The notes: a model not told the origin generated them from the sequence alone. A stretch of DNA of 64,000 nt from Rhizobium sp. LC145 (GCF_001005825.1 NZ_LBHV01000004.1:372001-436000); one strand, 5' to 3'; positions 17,921 through 26,392 are shown, numbered from the stretch's first letter. Made by a program: numbers and translations.

Positions 17921-17947
17921 ATTAAATGTTTAAATAAACAATTTAAT
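17921..17947. promoter_or_regulatory. AT-rich nested palindrome upstream of lacI-type gene
   Basis: TGTTTA (17927-17932), AA, TAAACA (17935-17940) form a perfect inverted repeat, flanked by ATTAAAT and ATTTAAT arms that extend the symmetry with one extra base. It lies about 45-70 bases before the GTG of the LacI-type regulator, between it and the convergent end of the MarR gene. It is a likely autoregulatory operator or promoter core, inferred from symmetry and position. Confidence 0.5.
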
Positions 17948-17988
17948 TCGACGCAGCAATCCCGCAAGAGGGGATTTCCGATGGGAAA

Positions 17989-18483
17989 TCAATCGTCCCC
18001 GAGTGCCGGCAGAAGGTTCTGGTCCACGGCTCGCAGGAGCTTGAGGAGCGTGCGGACCTCCTTGTCCGAGAGCCCCTTGGTCGCCAGCGAACCGCAATCG
18101 GCGACCGAGCGGCCGATCTGCTCGACGCTTTCGCGGCCGGCAGGCGTCAGGTGCACCTTGGTGAGCCGCCCATCCGTGCCGTCCGCCCGCCTTTCGAGAA
18201 AGCCCTGGGCTTCCATGCGGCCGATGGTGCGCGTCATGGTGGGAGCCTTCACGCCGAGGCGCTGTGCAAGCTGGCCCGGCGTCAGGCCGTCCTCTCCGGC
18301 AAGCGTCAGGATCACGCCATCCTGCCCGGCATAGAGACCGCTTTCCGCAAGGCTGCGGCTGAGCGCCGTGCGCATCGAACGCGCCGTCTGCGTGACCGCA
18401 GACGCCAGATCGGCGGCGCCAAGGCCCGCCAGATCCTTTTTCTTGCCGCCTTTGGCTTTCTTGTCGCCCTTCTTCTTGCTCAT
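17989..18483 (-). CDS. MarR family transcriptional regulator
   Basis: The 164-residue protein starts with a very basic tail (MSKKKGDKKAKGGKKKD), then a MarR winged helix: LTPGQLAQRLGVKAPTMTRT as recognition region and ADGTDGRLTKVHLTPAGRE as wing. I took ATG 18483, behind AAGGACGG, over an in-frame start at 18549 that has no ribosome site. It is divergent from the creatininase-family gene, which it may control. The lysine-rich N terminus is an unusual addition for the family. Confidence 0.87.
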   Translation of the reverse strand: MSKKKGDKKAKGGKKKDLAGLGAADLASAVTQTARSMRTALSRSLAESGLYAGQDGVILTLAGEDGLTPGQLAQRLGVKAPTMTRTIGRMEAQGFLERRADGTDGRLTKVHLTPAGRESVEQIGRSVADCGSLATKGLSDKEVRTLLKLLRAVDQNLLPALGDD

Positions 18484-18568
18484 CTGCGTCGACCGTCCTT
18501 GTCCACTTGGAGCGTGGCTGTATCCTAAGCCGCACCTATCCATAACCAAACCTGGGAATCATCGCCAG

Positions 18569-19360
18569 ATGCCTCAACCACTACCGCGCTATCACGACAA
18601 TGATCCGAAGCTCGCATCTGTGGACAGGCGGGACTGGATCGCCGTGCTGCCGCTCGGCGCGCATGAGCAGCACGGACCGCACCTGCCCTTCGAAACGGAC
18701 ACGCTGATTGCCGAGGGTCTGGTCGCCCGCGTCATCGAGGTTCTGCCGGCCGGCCTGCCTGCGACCTTCCTGCCGGCCGAACCCGTCGGCTACTCGATCG
18801 AGCACATGGACGTGGCCGGCACCAGGACGCTTGCCTACGACGAGGCTGTCGGGCGGTGGCTCGGCATTGCCGAGCGGCTTTCCGGTGAAGGCATCCGCAA
18901 ATTCGTGATGCTGAACGCCCATGGCGGCAACTCGCCCCTGACGACGATCGTCGCGACCGAAGCGCGGGTGCGCTTCGGCATGCTGGCGGTGGCGACGAGC
19001 TGGACCCGCTTCGGCCTGCCGGAAGGGATCATCACACCGGAAGAGAAGGCAATCGACATCCATGGCGGCGACATAGAAACCTCGGTGATGCTGGCGCTGC
19101 ACCCCGACAAGATGGACATGGCCAAAGCTGCGGACTTCCCTTCGCGGCAATCGGAATTCGCCCGTGAGTTCCGGCATCTGCGCGCCTATGGCCCGCATGC
19201 CTTCGGCTGGAGGATGAGCGATCTCAACGCTGAAGGCGTCGCCGGCAACGCCGCCGCCGCGAGCGCTGAAAAGGGTGAGGCGATCCTCGCCCACGTGGTC
19301 AGGGGCATCGTGGAACTGCTGGAGGATGTCGCGAAGTTTGATGCGGAGATGCTCGGCTGA
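18569..19360 (+). CDS. creatininase family amidohydrolase
   Basis: The 263-residue protein shows the metal-binding set of the creatininase/mycofactocin-MftE family: Glu33, His35 and Asp44 in GAHEQHGPHLPFETDT, and LNAHGGNS near residue 120. These are amidohydrolases using Mn2+ or Zn2+ to open cyclic amides; the exact substrate (creatinine, formamidopyrimidine or other) cannot be told. ATG 18569 gives the family's usual N terminus. A longer frame from 18368 would overlap the divergent MarR gene and was not used. Confidence 0.87.
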   Translation: MPQPLPRYHDNDPKLASVDRRDWIAVLPLGAHEQHGPHLPFETDTLIAEGLVARVIEVLPAGLPATFLPAEPVGYSIEHMDVAGTRTLAYDEAVGRWLGIAERLSGEGIRKFVMLNAHGGNSPLTTIVATEARVRFGMLAVATSWTRFGLPEGIITPEEKAIDIHGGDIETSVMLALHPDKMDMAKAADFPSRQSEFAREFRHLRAYGPHAFGWRMSDLNAEGVAGNAAAASAEKGEAILAHVVRGIVELLEDVAKFDAEMLG

Positions 19361-19383
19361 GTTCCCCGCATCGCCGCGCTTCG

Positions 19384-19647
19384 TCACCGAGGCGTTTCAA
19401 CGATCGTCGAAACGAGGCGGCGCACGAGGGGAAGCACGATCAGCAGGCTGGGAAAGGCGACGAGCCAGGACATGCCCCAGGCGCCGGGCCAATTGGCAAG
19501 GAATGGGTTGCCGATCCCCACGCTCATCACTGTCGCCACCGCCGAAACGATGGCCGACATGAAGACCGAAAGCACTAGCGGCATCACGAAGGGAGCGTAT
19601 GACGCGGGTAGCTTTCTCGACTGCGGGCTTTTCCTGATCTCAGCCAT
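19384..19647 (-). CDS. DUF2798 two-helix membrane protein
   Basis: The 87-residue protein has a short basic N terminus and two membrane helices (about residues 20-43 and 57-78), matching the DUF2798 pattern (FVMPLVLSVFMSAIVSAVAT, then WPGAWGMSWLVAFPSLLIV). Function is unknown. GGAGGAGCGG precedes ATG 19647. It overlaps the end of the NmrA-family gene by 8 bases, so the two are translated as an operon. Confidence 0.8.
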   Translation of the reverse strand: MAEIRKSPQSRKLPASYAPFVMPLVLSVFMSAIVSAVATVMSVGIGNPFLANWPGAWGMSWLVAFPSLLIVLPLVRRLVSTIVETPR

Positions 19648-20542
19648 GATTCCGCTCCTCCGCTGAAGTATTGCCCTCGCCCTGCGCCAGTCCTTGGATA
19701 TATTCAGGAAGAGAGCGAGGCGGCCGCCCGAGAGCCGCAGCAAGCGACAGGCTGTTTCCGCCGAGCCCGTATTTCCCGTAATGCTCAAAAACCCTGGCGA
19801 GCAGGCGCATTCCCCGCTCGTCATAAGGAAGCTGCGCCGCCGCAACCCATTCCTCAAAGCTCGGGGCCGCCGCCTTGATCGGCCGACCGAGTTCCTTGGT
19901 CATGACGGAGGCGATCTCGTCGCGGCTATACATGCCCGCGCTGAGTTCAAGCGTTGCATAGGCAAGCTTCTCTCCGGTAAGCGCGATCGCCGCCACCTCC
20001 GCGACATCGCGGTAATCAACACGTGCGATTTTCGCCTTGCCGGGAAACGGTTCCGCAAAGCACCCGGATTTCAGGATCGCCGGCCATGCAAGCCCGATAT
20101 TCTGCATGAGGTTTGCCGGATGCAGGATCGTATATTCCAACCTTGAGGAATAAAGTGCCTCCTCCACGGGGATCTTGCTGGCATGGTTCTCCAGCCGGGC
20201 ATTCGTCGGCTGGATGACGGATGAGAAAACGAATTTCCGCACACCGGCACGCTCCGCCGCTTCGACCGCCGCCACGCCCATGGCGGCCTCATCGACAGCA
20301 AAGGCGGGGCCGATATGAAAGACACCATCGACGCCGGTCATAGCCCTTGCAAGGCTGTCGGCATCGCGCAGGTCGCCGATCGCAAACTCTATGGCCCCCA
20401 TCCGTATGGCGATTTCGCCACGGGAGCCATCCCGTACAAACGCGCGGACAGATGCGCCGCGCCGTGCAAGCGCGGGCACGACAAGGCTTGCGAATTTTCC
20501 CGTCGCGCCGATCACTAATATTGTTGGACTGCTCAATTGCAT
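19640..20542 (-). CDS. NmrA-like NAD(P)-binding protein
   Basis: The 300-residue protein begins with the Rossmann motif ILVIGATGKFASLVVPALA, followed by VRAFVRDGS and GDLRDADSLARAM, typical of the atypical short-chain dehydrogenases of the NmrA group. Members act as redox sensors or quinone reductases. The start was set at ATG 20542; the longer frame upstream runs into the divergent LysR gene. The divergent LysR regulator probably controls this gene. Confidence 0.85.
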   Translation of the reverse strand: MQLSSPTILVIGATGKFASLVVPALARRGASVRAFVRDGSRGEIAIRMGAIEFAIGDLRDADSLARAMTGVDGVFHIGPAFAVDEAAMGVAAVEAAERAGVRKFVFSSVIQPTNARLENHASKIPVEEALYSSRLEYTILHPANLMQNIGLAWPAILKSGCFAEPFPGKAKIARVDYRDVAEVAAIALTGEKLAYATLELSAGMYSRDEIASVMTKELGRPIKAAAPSFEEWVAAAQLPYDERGMRLLARVFEHYGKYGLGGNSLSLAAALGRPPRSLPEYIQGLAQGEGNTSAEERNHG

Positions 20543-20628
20543 CGCGCTTCTCCCGATTTGGTTTTTCGAACCGCTTCGAGATATGTTGTTGCTAAAATCG
20601 ATACAATCGCTGTAAATATCCATTCTTA

Positions 20629-20650
20629 CTATCGAAAATCGAGATAATAG
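20629..20650. promoter_or_regulatory. candidate LysR-type binding site in the nmrA/lysR divergent region
   Basis: CTATCGAAAATCGAGATAATAG contains TATC and GATA half sites (T-N11-A type) with internal TCGA repeats, placed between the two divergent starts and right before the LysR start. LysR regulators usually bind such sites to control the divergent gene and themselves. No experimental match is known to me. Confidence 0.4.
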
Positions 20651-20651
20651 G

Positions 20652-21545
20652 ATGAGCAGGCTTGCGGATATCGAGGCATTCGTGGCGGTCATTGAAAGAG
20701 GCAGCCTCACCGATGCCGCCCACCATCTTGGCCGGTCGCTCCAGGCTGTCAGCCGCTCGCTTGCCTCTCTCGAATCGGATGTCGGCGTGCAGCTCGTCCA
20801 CCGCACGACGCGCCAATGCAGCGCAAGCGAGGCAGGACAGGATTTCTACAGGCGGGTGAAGCCTGCGGTGGCCGAAATCAGGGAGGCGGAGCTGGAGGCA
20901 AGCAATCGGCGTTCCGAACCGTCCGGCGTTCTTCGCATCGGCGCGCCGGTCCAGTTCGGCCCGAAATTCCTGGTGCCTGTCATCGCGGAATACATGCGCG
21001 CCTATCCGGGCGTCGAAGTCGACCTGCAGCTTTCCGACGCGCTCACCGATTTCTCGGCCGAAGGTCTCGATCTGGTGGTGAGGATTTCCGAACTGCCGGA
21101 TTCGGGATTGCAGGGAAAGCGGCTGGGCACGCTGCGAAGGGTCGTTTTCGCCGCCCCTTCCTATTTCGAGAAGCACGGCCGCCCCGCCCACCCTTCGGAC
21201 CTGCGGCAGCATTCCTGCATTGTCAGGGCGGTCGAGCCACGATCCGGCCAATGGTCGTTCCTGATCGACGGCAAGCCCCGCATGGTCACCGTCAACGGGC
21301 CGTTTCGCGCCAATACCACTGCCGCCGTCTATTCGGCGATCATCCACGGTCTCGGCATCGGATATTCTCCCCTATGGCAGGTCCGGCATCTGCTCGACGC
21401 CGGCAAGGTCGAGCTGGTTCTGGAGGAATTCGAGCCGAAGCCGGTTCCAGTCCATGTGCTTTGGCAGGAGAACCGCTTTCCTCCGGCAAAGGTCCGCGCC
21501 TTCGTGGATCTGCTGTCGGCGCGCCTCAAGCTGACCGGCCTTTGA
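20652..21545 (+). CDS. LysR family transcriptional regulator
   Basis: The 297-residue protein has the N-terminal winged helix (MSRLADIEAFVAVIERGSLT, SLQAVSRSLASLE) and a C-terminal effector-binding domain beginning around GVLRIGAPVQFGPKFLVPVI. It is of the subgroup found divergent from oxidoreductase genes. Its neighbour on the other strand is the NmrA/DUF2798 pair, the likely target. The ribosome site before ATG 20652 is weak. Confidence 0.9.
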   Translation: MSRLADIEAFVAVIERGSLTDAAHHLGRSLQAVSRSLASLESDVGVQLVHRTTRQCSASEAGQDFYRRVKPAVAEIREAELEASNRRSEPSGVLRIGAPVQFGPKFLVPVIAEYMRAYPGVEVDLQLSDALTDFSAEGLDLVVRISELPDSGLQGKRLGTLRRVVFAAPSYFEKHGRPAHPSDLRQHSCIVRAVEPRSGQWSFLIDGKPRMVTVNGPFRANTTAAVYSAIIHGLGIGYSPLWQVRHLLDAGKVELVLEEFEPKPVPVHVLWQENRFPPAKVRAFVDLLSARLKLTGL

Positions 21546-21571
21546 CCGGTTGCCTTCCCGCCGTCGCTGGA

Positions 21572-21591
21572 TGTCACCTTATAACATATGA
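21572..21591. promoter_or_regulatory. possible Zur box upstream of the COG0523 GTPase gene
   Basis: The 20 bases contain TTATAACATATGA, close to one side of the AT-rich palindrome bound by Zur in Agrobacterium-type bacteria; the other half-site matches poorly. It lies just before a plausible -35 element. COG0523 zinc chaperone genes are known Zur targets in this group, which is why the match is worth recording. Confidence 0.4.
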
Positions 21592-21597
21592 AACCCT

Positions 21598-21626
21598 TTG
21601 AACTCGCCCCGGCTTGCTCTTATATG
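21598..21626 (+). promoter_or_regulatory. candidate promoter of the COG0523 gene
   Basis: TTGAAC (21598-21603) and TATATG (21621-21626) are separated by 17 bases, the ideal spacing for the housekeeping sigma factor, and lie about 55 bases before ATG 21680. Confidence 0.5.
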
Positions 21627-21679
21627 AGGCCGACTAGGCCTTCGCGTCCTAAGACGCCATCACACTCCCGAGGTTTTCC

Positions 21680-22780
21680 ATGACCGACACAGCCACTCAA
21701 AAGCCTGTTCCCGTTACCGTGCTCACCGGCTATCTCGGCGCCGGTAAGACGACGCTTCTCAATCGCATCCTTTCCGAAAGCCACGGCAAGAAATACGCGG
21801 TCATCGTCAACGAGTTCGGCGAGATCGGCATCGACAACGACCTCATCGTGGAATCCGACGAGGAAATCTACGAGATGAACAACGGCTGCGTCTGCTGTAC
21901 CGTCCGCGGCGACCTGATCCGCGTGGTGGAAGGCCTGATGCGCCGCCCCGGCCGCTTCGACGGCATCATCGTGGAGACCACCGGCCTTGCAGACCCGGTG
22001 CCTGTCGCCCAGACCTTCTTCATGGACGACGACGTTCGCTCCAAGACCGAGCTCGATGCGGTCGTGGCGCTCGTCGATGCCAAGCACCTGCCGCTCCGCC
22101 TCAAGGACAGCCGCGAGGCCGAGGACCAGATCGCCTTCGCCGACGTCGTTCTCGTCAACAAGACCGATCTGGTGACCCCGGAAGAACTGGCGGTTGTCGA
22201 GGATGTCGTTCGCGCCATCAACCCGACGGCCCGCATCTACAAGACGAGCCGTTCCGGCGTCGATCTCGCCCGCGTGCTCGACCAAGGCGCCTTCAACCTC
22301 GAACGCGCGCTGGAAAACGATCCGCATTTCCTCGAGCATGGCCATGAGGACCATGTCTGCGGCCCGGATTGCGACCATGACCACGGGCACGACCATGGTC
22401 ATCATCACCACGATCACGACCACCATCATCACGATCATGATCACCACCATCACCACGGCGAGATGTCGCCGATCCACGACGTGACGGTGAAGTCGATCTC
22501 GCTGCGCGGCGGCGAGATGAACCCCGAGCGCTTCTTCCCCTGGATCCAGAAGATCACCCAGACCGAAGGCCCGAACATCCTGCGCCTCAAGGGCATCATC
22601 GCCTTCAAGGGCGACGAGCAGCGCTATGTCGTGCAGGGCGTGCATATGATCGTCGAGGGCGACCACCAGCGCGCCTGGAAGGAAGGCGAAAAGCGTGAAA
22701 GCCGGCTCGTCTTCATCGGCCGCGAGCTTGACCGCGAGAAGATCGAGAAGAGCTTCCTGGCCTGCCAGGCAACGGCTTGA
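21680..22780 (+). CDS. COG0523 (CobW/YciC-type) GTP-binding metallochaperone with His-rich loop
   Basis: The 366-residue protein has the P-loop GYLGAGKTT (residues 17-25), the metal-binding CxCC motif at Cys70, Cys72 and Cys73 (GCVCC), and NKTD for guanine recognition. Between the GTPase domain and the C-terminal CobW domain (from about residue 262) runs a histidine/aspartate-rich loop (about 218-260). Members insert or deliver metals, zinc in the YciC/ZNG1 group and cobalt in CobW. The possible Zur box favours zinc. It is followed by a WD40 gene and no cobalamin genes are near. Confidence 0.88.
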   Translation: MTDTATQKPVPVTVLTGYLGAGKTTLLNRILSESHGKKYAVIVNEFGEIGIDNDLIVESDEEIYEMNNGCVCCTVRGDLIRVVEGLMRRPGRFDGIIVETTGLADPVPVAQTFFMDDDVRSKTELDAVVALVDAKHLPLRLKDSREAEDQIAFADVVLVNKTDLVTPEELAVVEDVVRAINPTARIYKTSRSGVDLARVLDQGAFNLERALENDPHFLEHGHEDHVCGPDCDHDHGHDHGHHHHDHDHHHHDHDHHHHHGEMSPIHDVTVKSISLRGGEMNPERFFPWIQKITQTEGPNILRLKGIIAFKGDEQRYVVQGVHMIVEGDHQRAWKEGEKRESRLVFIGRELDREKIEKSFLACQATA

Positions 22781-22812
22781 TAGCGAGCGCCCTTTTGCGG
22801 CGTTTGCGGTTA

Positions 22813-22916
22813 CCCATCCCCAACCCCTCCCCACAAGGGGGAGGGGCTTAGCTGCGGCATCGCCCTACATTCTCTCCCCTCTTGTGGGGGAGATGGCCGG
22901 CAGGCCAGAGGGGGTG
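22813..22916 (-). repeat. RIME-like composite palindromic element, copy 1 (inverted)
   Basis: Two stems, ACCCCTCCCCACAAGGGGGAGGGG-type and CTCCCCTCTTGTGGGGGAG-type, flank a spacer of some 30 bases; the right end carries GATGGCCGGCAGGCCAGAG. It is the reverse complement of the copies near 41.5, 53.8, 60.8 and 62.3 kb. It lies between the COG0523 gene and the WD40 gene. The pattern agrees with the rhizobial intergenic mosaic elements described in Sinorhizobium. Confidence 0.85.
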
Positions 22917-22958
22917 TAATAAGCACAATCTTGTTATCCTGAAGAGACCCACCGCATA

Positions 22959-23945
22959 ATGCCCACAGTTGCACCGCTCGATCTTGAAGGCCACGTCGTC
23001 GCGGCCGAATTCCTCGGCGACGTTCCGTTCTTCGCAACCGCGGCCGGCACCATCCACCGGCTGGATGGCGGCGAGAAGGTGACGGAGGCCCATCAGGGCC
23101 TGCTCGCCTGCGTGCGCGATCCCCACAGCGCCACTCTGCTGACCGGCGGCGAGGACGGAAAGGTCCTGCGGATTGCCGCGGACGGAAGCGTGGACGAGCT
23201 TGCCCATGTCCCCCGCAAGTGGATCAGCGTCCTTGCCGGCGGCCCGCAGGGCGCGGTCGCCTATGCCTACGGCAAGTCGAGCTTCGTGCGCCAGAAGGAC
23301 GGCACGGTGAAGGAGTTCACCGAGGAGCGCAGCGTGGAAGGCCTTGCCTTCGCGCCCAAGGGACTGAGGATCGCCGCCGCCCGCTATAACGGCGTTTCGC
23401 TGCACTGGGTCGGCACCAATGCGCCGGCCGCCGATCTCGACTGGAAGGGCGCCCATACCGGCGTCACCTTCTCGCCGGACGGCCGGTTCCTCGTCACCAT
23501 GATGCAGGAAAACGCCCTGCACGGCTGGAAGCTCGAGGGCAAGCCGGGCGAGCATCGCCACATGCGCATGACCGGCTATCCCGCCAAGGTGAAATCGCTT
23601 TCCTGGTCGCCGAAGGGTAAATGGCTCGCCTCTTCCGGCGCTCCGGCCGCGATCGTCTGGCCCTTCGCCAGCAAGGATGGCCCTATGGGCAAGGCCCCGC
23701 TGGAACTCGGCACCCGCGCCGATATCATGGTCACCCAGGTCGCCTTCCACCCGGCCGAGGAAGTGCTTGCGATCGGCTTCGTGGACGGCATGATCCTCGG
23801 CGTGCGGATCGCAGATGGCAAGGAAGCCCTGCTGCGCCGCCCCGGCAAGGGCGCCATTACCGGCATGGGCTGGAGCGCCAGCGGCAAGCTTCTGGCCTTC
23901 GCCTCGGAAGCCGGCGATTGCGGCGTGATCGACATTTCCGCCTGA
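22959..23945 (+). CDS. WD40 repeat protein
   Basis: The 328-residue protein is built of degenerate WD40-like blades, for example GVTFSPDGRFLVTMMQENALHGW, then VKSLSWSPKGKWLASSGAPAAIVW and ITGMGWSASGKLLAFASEAGD. It lacks a signal peptide, so it is probably a cytoplasmic beta-propeller scaffold. Its biochemical role is unknown. It lies 178 bases after the metallochaperone gene on the same strand, with a RIME copy between them. I recall the pair being common in rhizobia, but this could not be checked here. Confidence 0.83.
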   Translation: MPTVAPLDLEGHVVAAEFLGDVPFFATAAGTIHRLDGGEKVTEAHQGLLACVRDPHSATLLTGGEDGKVLRIAADGSVDELAHVPRKWISVLAGGPQGAVAYAYGKSSFVRQKDGTVKEFTEERSVEGLAFAPKGLRIAAARYNGVSLHWVGTNAPAADLDWKGAHTGVTFSPDGRFLVTMMQENALHGWKLEGKPGEHRHMRMTGYPAKVKSLSWSPKGKWLASSGAPAAIVWPFASKDGPMGKAPLELGTRADIMVTQVAFHPAEEVLAIGFVDGMILGVRIADGKEALLRRPGKGAITGMGWSASGKLLAFASEAGDCGVIDISA

Positions 23946-24329
23946 ACGCGGCAACACGAATGCCCGCGGCGGAGGTTTCCGTCACGGCTCGTTTCATTCG
24001 GGATGGGCAGGCAGCGGGTATCGGGTAGTATGGATGTCAGGCGTTTCTGCCTGCCCGATCGTTCGGGGCTTGTCCGGAGAGCGCGGTTCCTGAGGGTCCG
24101 AATTCCGAAACCCCGCTCCTCCGGCGGGGAGCGCCCTGACGGCGCCACCCTGCCCTTACAACCATCACCGGCGCCGGATTTGCTTGCCGTTGGGCATCCG
24201 GTTCGCGACCCGGCTCCCTTCCGATGACGTGCAAAGCATAACCCCACGGCGGTAGGCGGGGATGAAACGGCGTGATTTTTTCGCTAATTCGTTGATTTCG
24301 CTACGGGGACCGACCGGGATCATCCCCGC
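23946..24329. other. 384-base gap with several potential stems
   Basis: No gene was recognised between the WD40 gene and the convergent serine hydrolase. The interval contains a perfect 10-bp long-range stem GGGCAGGCAG/CTGCCTGCCC near 24004-24060, a CCCCGC/GCGGGG hairpin near 24110-24130, a CCGGAT/ATCCGG stem near 24174-24202 and repeated GGCGCC blocks. It could hold a structured RNA, a decayed repeat or only transcription-end structures. A 65-codon minus-strand frame is not recognisable. Confidence 0.4.
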
Positions 24330-25346
24330 TCAAACCGTCTTCACCACGCCGATGATCTGCGCCAAGAGGCCGTGCAGATCGTCGCGATAGCCGTTGCGGG
24401 CGGAGGGTCCATCTTCATCGGAGGTCATGGCGACGGTCAGCTTGAGCGAGGGCACGATGTAGATCATCTGCCCGCCATAGCCCCAGCCGAACCTCACCTC
24501 CTCGCCGCCGATGTTCCTCAGAAACCAGCCATAGCCGTAACCGTCGCCGGAAAACCGGGAATGGGTGCGCACCTGCCAGGATTGATCGATCCAGCCTTGC
24601 GAGACCACCTGCCGGCCGGAAGGCGTTCTGCCGCCATTGCGGTAAAGCTCTCCGAAGGCAAGCAGCGAGCGGGCGGTCATCGCCATGTTGTTGCCGCCGA
24701 GATAGATGCCCTGAGGATCGCGGTCCCAGGCGCCGATGCGGAAGCCCGGCACCGGCTCCAGCCACTCGCGGGCCAGCGCCAGCGTCGAGCTGCGGCCGAC
24801 CCGCGTCAGAATGGCGGAGAGAAGATGCGTGGAGGCGGTCGAGTAGAGCATCTCCCCGCCGGGTGCTGCCTCGAACGGCTCGGACAGCGCGAAACGCACC
24901 CAGTTGGAACTTGCGACCCAGCGCCCGTAATTCGGCCCCGACATGCGGGCAAGCCCCGCTTGCATGGAGAGCAGATTGCCGATGGTGATCTCGTGGATGC
25001 GCGGATCGGGGTTCGCCGGCAGGTAAGCCTCGAGGATCGGCGCGATCTTCTGGTCCGGCCCTTCGAGCAAACCGCGGTCGATCGCAATCCCGACAAAGCA
25101 GGAAATGATCGATTTCGAGGCCGATTTGATATTGGTGGACTCGTCCGCCGCATGGCCGTTAAAGGCCCGCTCGGCGGTCATCGTCCCATCCTGCGATACC
25201 AGCACGACCTTCAGCGGCTCCAGCTCCTGAGCATCGCTGAGCACCGTATCGAGCGTCACCGGCGGTTGCGGCACGCCCTGCGCAAAGCCGCGCGCAGCTG
25301 TCAGGACAAACGGCATGGAGAGGAGAGTGGCGCGGCGTGTGATCAT
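24330..25346 (-). CDS. serine hydrolase of the class C beta-lactamase fold
   Basis: The 338-residue protein has an N-terminal export signal (MITRRATLLSMPFVLTAARGFAQ) and the SxxK catalytic motif SASK near residue 76, within STNIKSASKSIISCFVGIA. A Tyr-Ser motif follows in GGEMLYSTASTHLL, and FGWGYGGQMIYIVPSLKLTV lies near the C terminus. Such proteins act as esterases, peptidases or D-aminopeptidases; true cephalosporinase activity is not implied. It is monocistronic and probably periplasmic. Confidence 0.85.
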   Translation of the reverse strand: MITRRATLLSMPFVLTAARGFAQGVPQPPVTLDTVLSDAQELEPLKVVLVSQDGTMTAERAFNGHAADESTNIKSASKSIISCFVGIAIDRGLLEGPDQKIAPILEAYLPANPDPRIHEITIGNLLSMQAGLARMSGPNYGRWVASSNWVRFALSEPFEAAPGGEMLYSTASTHLLSAILTRVGRSSTLALAREWLEPVPGFRIGAWDRDPQGIYLGGNNMAMTARSLLAFGELYRNGGRTPSGRQVVSQGWIDQSWQVRTHSRFSGDGYGYGWFLRNIGGEEVRFGWGYGGQMIYIVPSLKLTVAMTSDEDGPSARNGYRDDLHGLLAQIIGVVKTV

Positions 25347-25443
25347 GGCGGCACGTTATGCCGGCAGAACGCGCGGGAATATGGCCAAGCCGCCGGATTC
25401 ACGCCAAAATGATGGGGCGTGAAGGCTTGCGGCCTCCCCGCCC

Positions 25444-26247
25444 TCAATCCCCCTCGTCGGGAATCTTGAGAAGATGGCCGCACGCCTTGCAATGCACGGC
25501 GTCGGCATCGTGCCGCTGCAGCCCGCATTGCGGACAGGGGAAATGCACCTTGTAGGGCCGCACGATCGTCTGGGCGAGCCGGACGAACAGCGATATGCCG
25601 ACGATCATCGTGACGACCGAAGTCAGCTTGCCGAGCGTGCCGGGCAGCGTGATATCGCCGAACCCGGTGGTGGTGATCGTCGCGACCGTGAAGTAGAGGG
25701 CATCCACGAAACCCTCCCCTCCCTCGCGGGCGTAGAAGAAGGTCGTGTAGACGAAACCGGTGACGAGGAAGAGGAAGACGAGGAAATTGAGGACCGCGCG
25801 CACCACTTCGTGAAAATGGAGCCATCCGTAGCGGCGCAGCCCCTCGCGCAGCAACGGGCTCTTGCCGATCGACCAGATCCGCATGACCCTGAGGAATGCG
25901 AAGTTGAACAGCGCATCCGGGAAAAGCAGCGTTGCAAGGACCACGCCGTCGATCCACGTCATCGGCTTCCTGAAGAAGGCCCGGAGCGAGGGCGCAGCCA
26001 GCGCTCGCGCGGCGAGTTCGGCGCCGACCCAGGCCGCGATCATATAGTCGATGATCAGGTAGGAAGGGCCAGACCGCAGGTATGGCCCCATGATGAAGAA
26101 AACGAGAATGCTGAGGTCTATGAAGGCCAGCAACGCCTGCCACCGCAGGGCGTTACGATCGCGGCCCCGCTCGATGCGCTGCACTGCAAGCCGCAATGAT
26201 CTCAGGTAGGAGGAGGCAGGCTCTCGCGGCGGGGAAGTCGTATCCAT
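25444..26247 (-). CDS. two-pore-helix-type voltage-gated K+ channel with C-terminal zinc ribbon
   Basis: The 267-residue protein has a hydrophobic voltage-sensor-like region (four segments, about residues 30-150, including a charged segment near LRVMRIWSIGK). A pore loop with the K+ selectivity signature TTTGFGD and a final helix follow. Unusually it ends with a zinc ribbon of two CxxC knuckles (CPQCG and CKACG). The family exports or balances K+; the ribbon may be a cytoplasmic regulatory or assembly piece. The start is uncertain: ATG 26247 fits the neighbours, but an in-frame ATG at 26337 is possible. Confidence 0.78.
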   Translation of the reverse strand: MDTTSPPREPASSYLRSLRLAVQRIERGRDRNALRWQALLAFIDLSILVFFIMGPYLRSGPSYLIIDYMIAAWVGAELAARALAAPSLRAFFRKPMTWIDGVVLATLLFPDALFNFAFLRVMRIWSIGKSPLLREGLRRYGWLHFHEVVRAVLNFLVFLFLVTGFVYTTFFYAREGGEGFVDALYFTVATITTTGFGDITLPGTLGKLTSVVTMIVGISLFVRLAQTIVRPYKVHFPCPQCGLQRHDADAVHCKACGHLLKIPDEGD

Positions 26248-26392
26248 GAGCGCAATATAGGCTGCCCGCGAAAGCGGGCAAGCGGGGCTGCCACCGCACG
26301 AGCCTGCGACTGCTCGGCCCTTCAAACCTCGGAACATAGCCGAAATCTTTGAGTTGGACGGTAGCCTGAACTCGAAACCGAGGGAGAAGACG

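Noticed and set aside
22360-22465. Histidine-rich CAT/CAC repeat run as a microsatellite
   Set aside because: It is the coding sequence of the His-rich metal loop of the COG0523 protein and is fully explained by that.
24037-24234. 65-codon frame in the gap after the WD40 gene
   Set aside because: Arg-rich low-complexity product with no ribosome site; probably non-coding.
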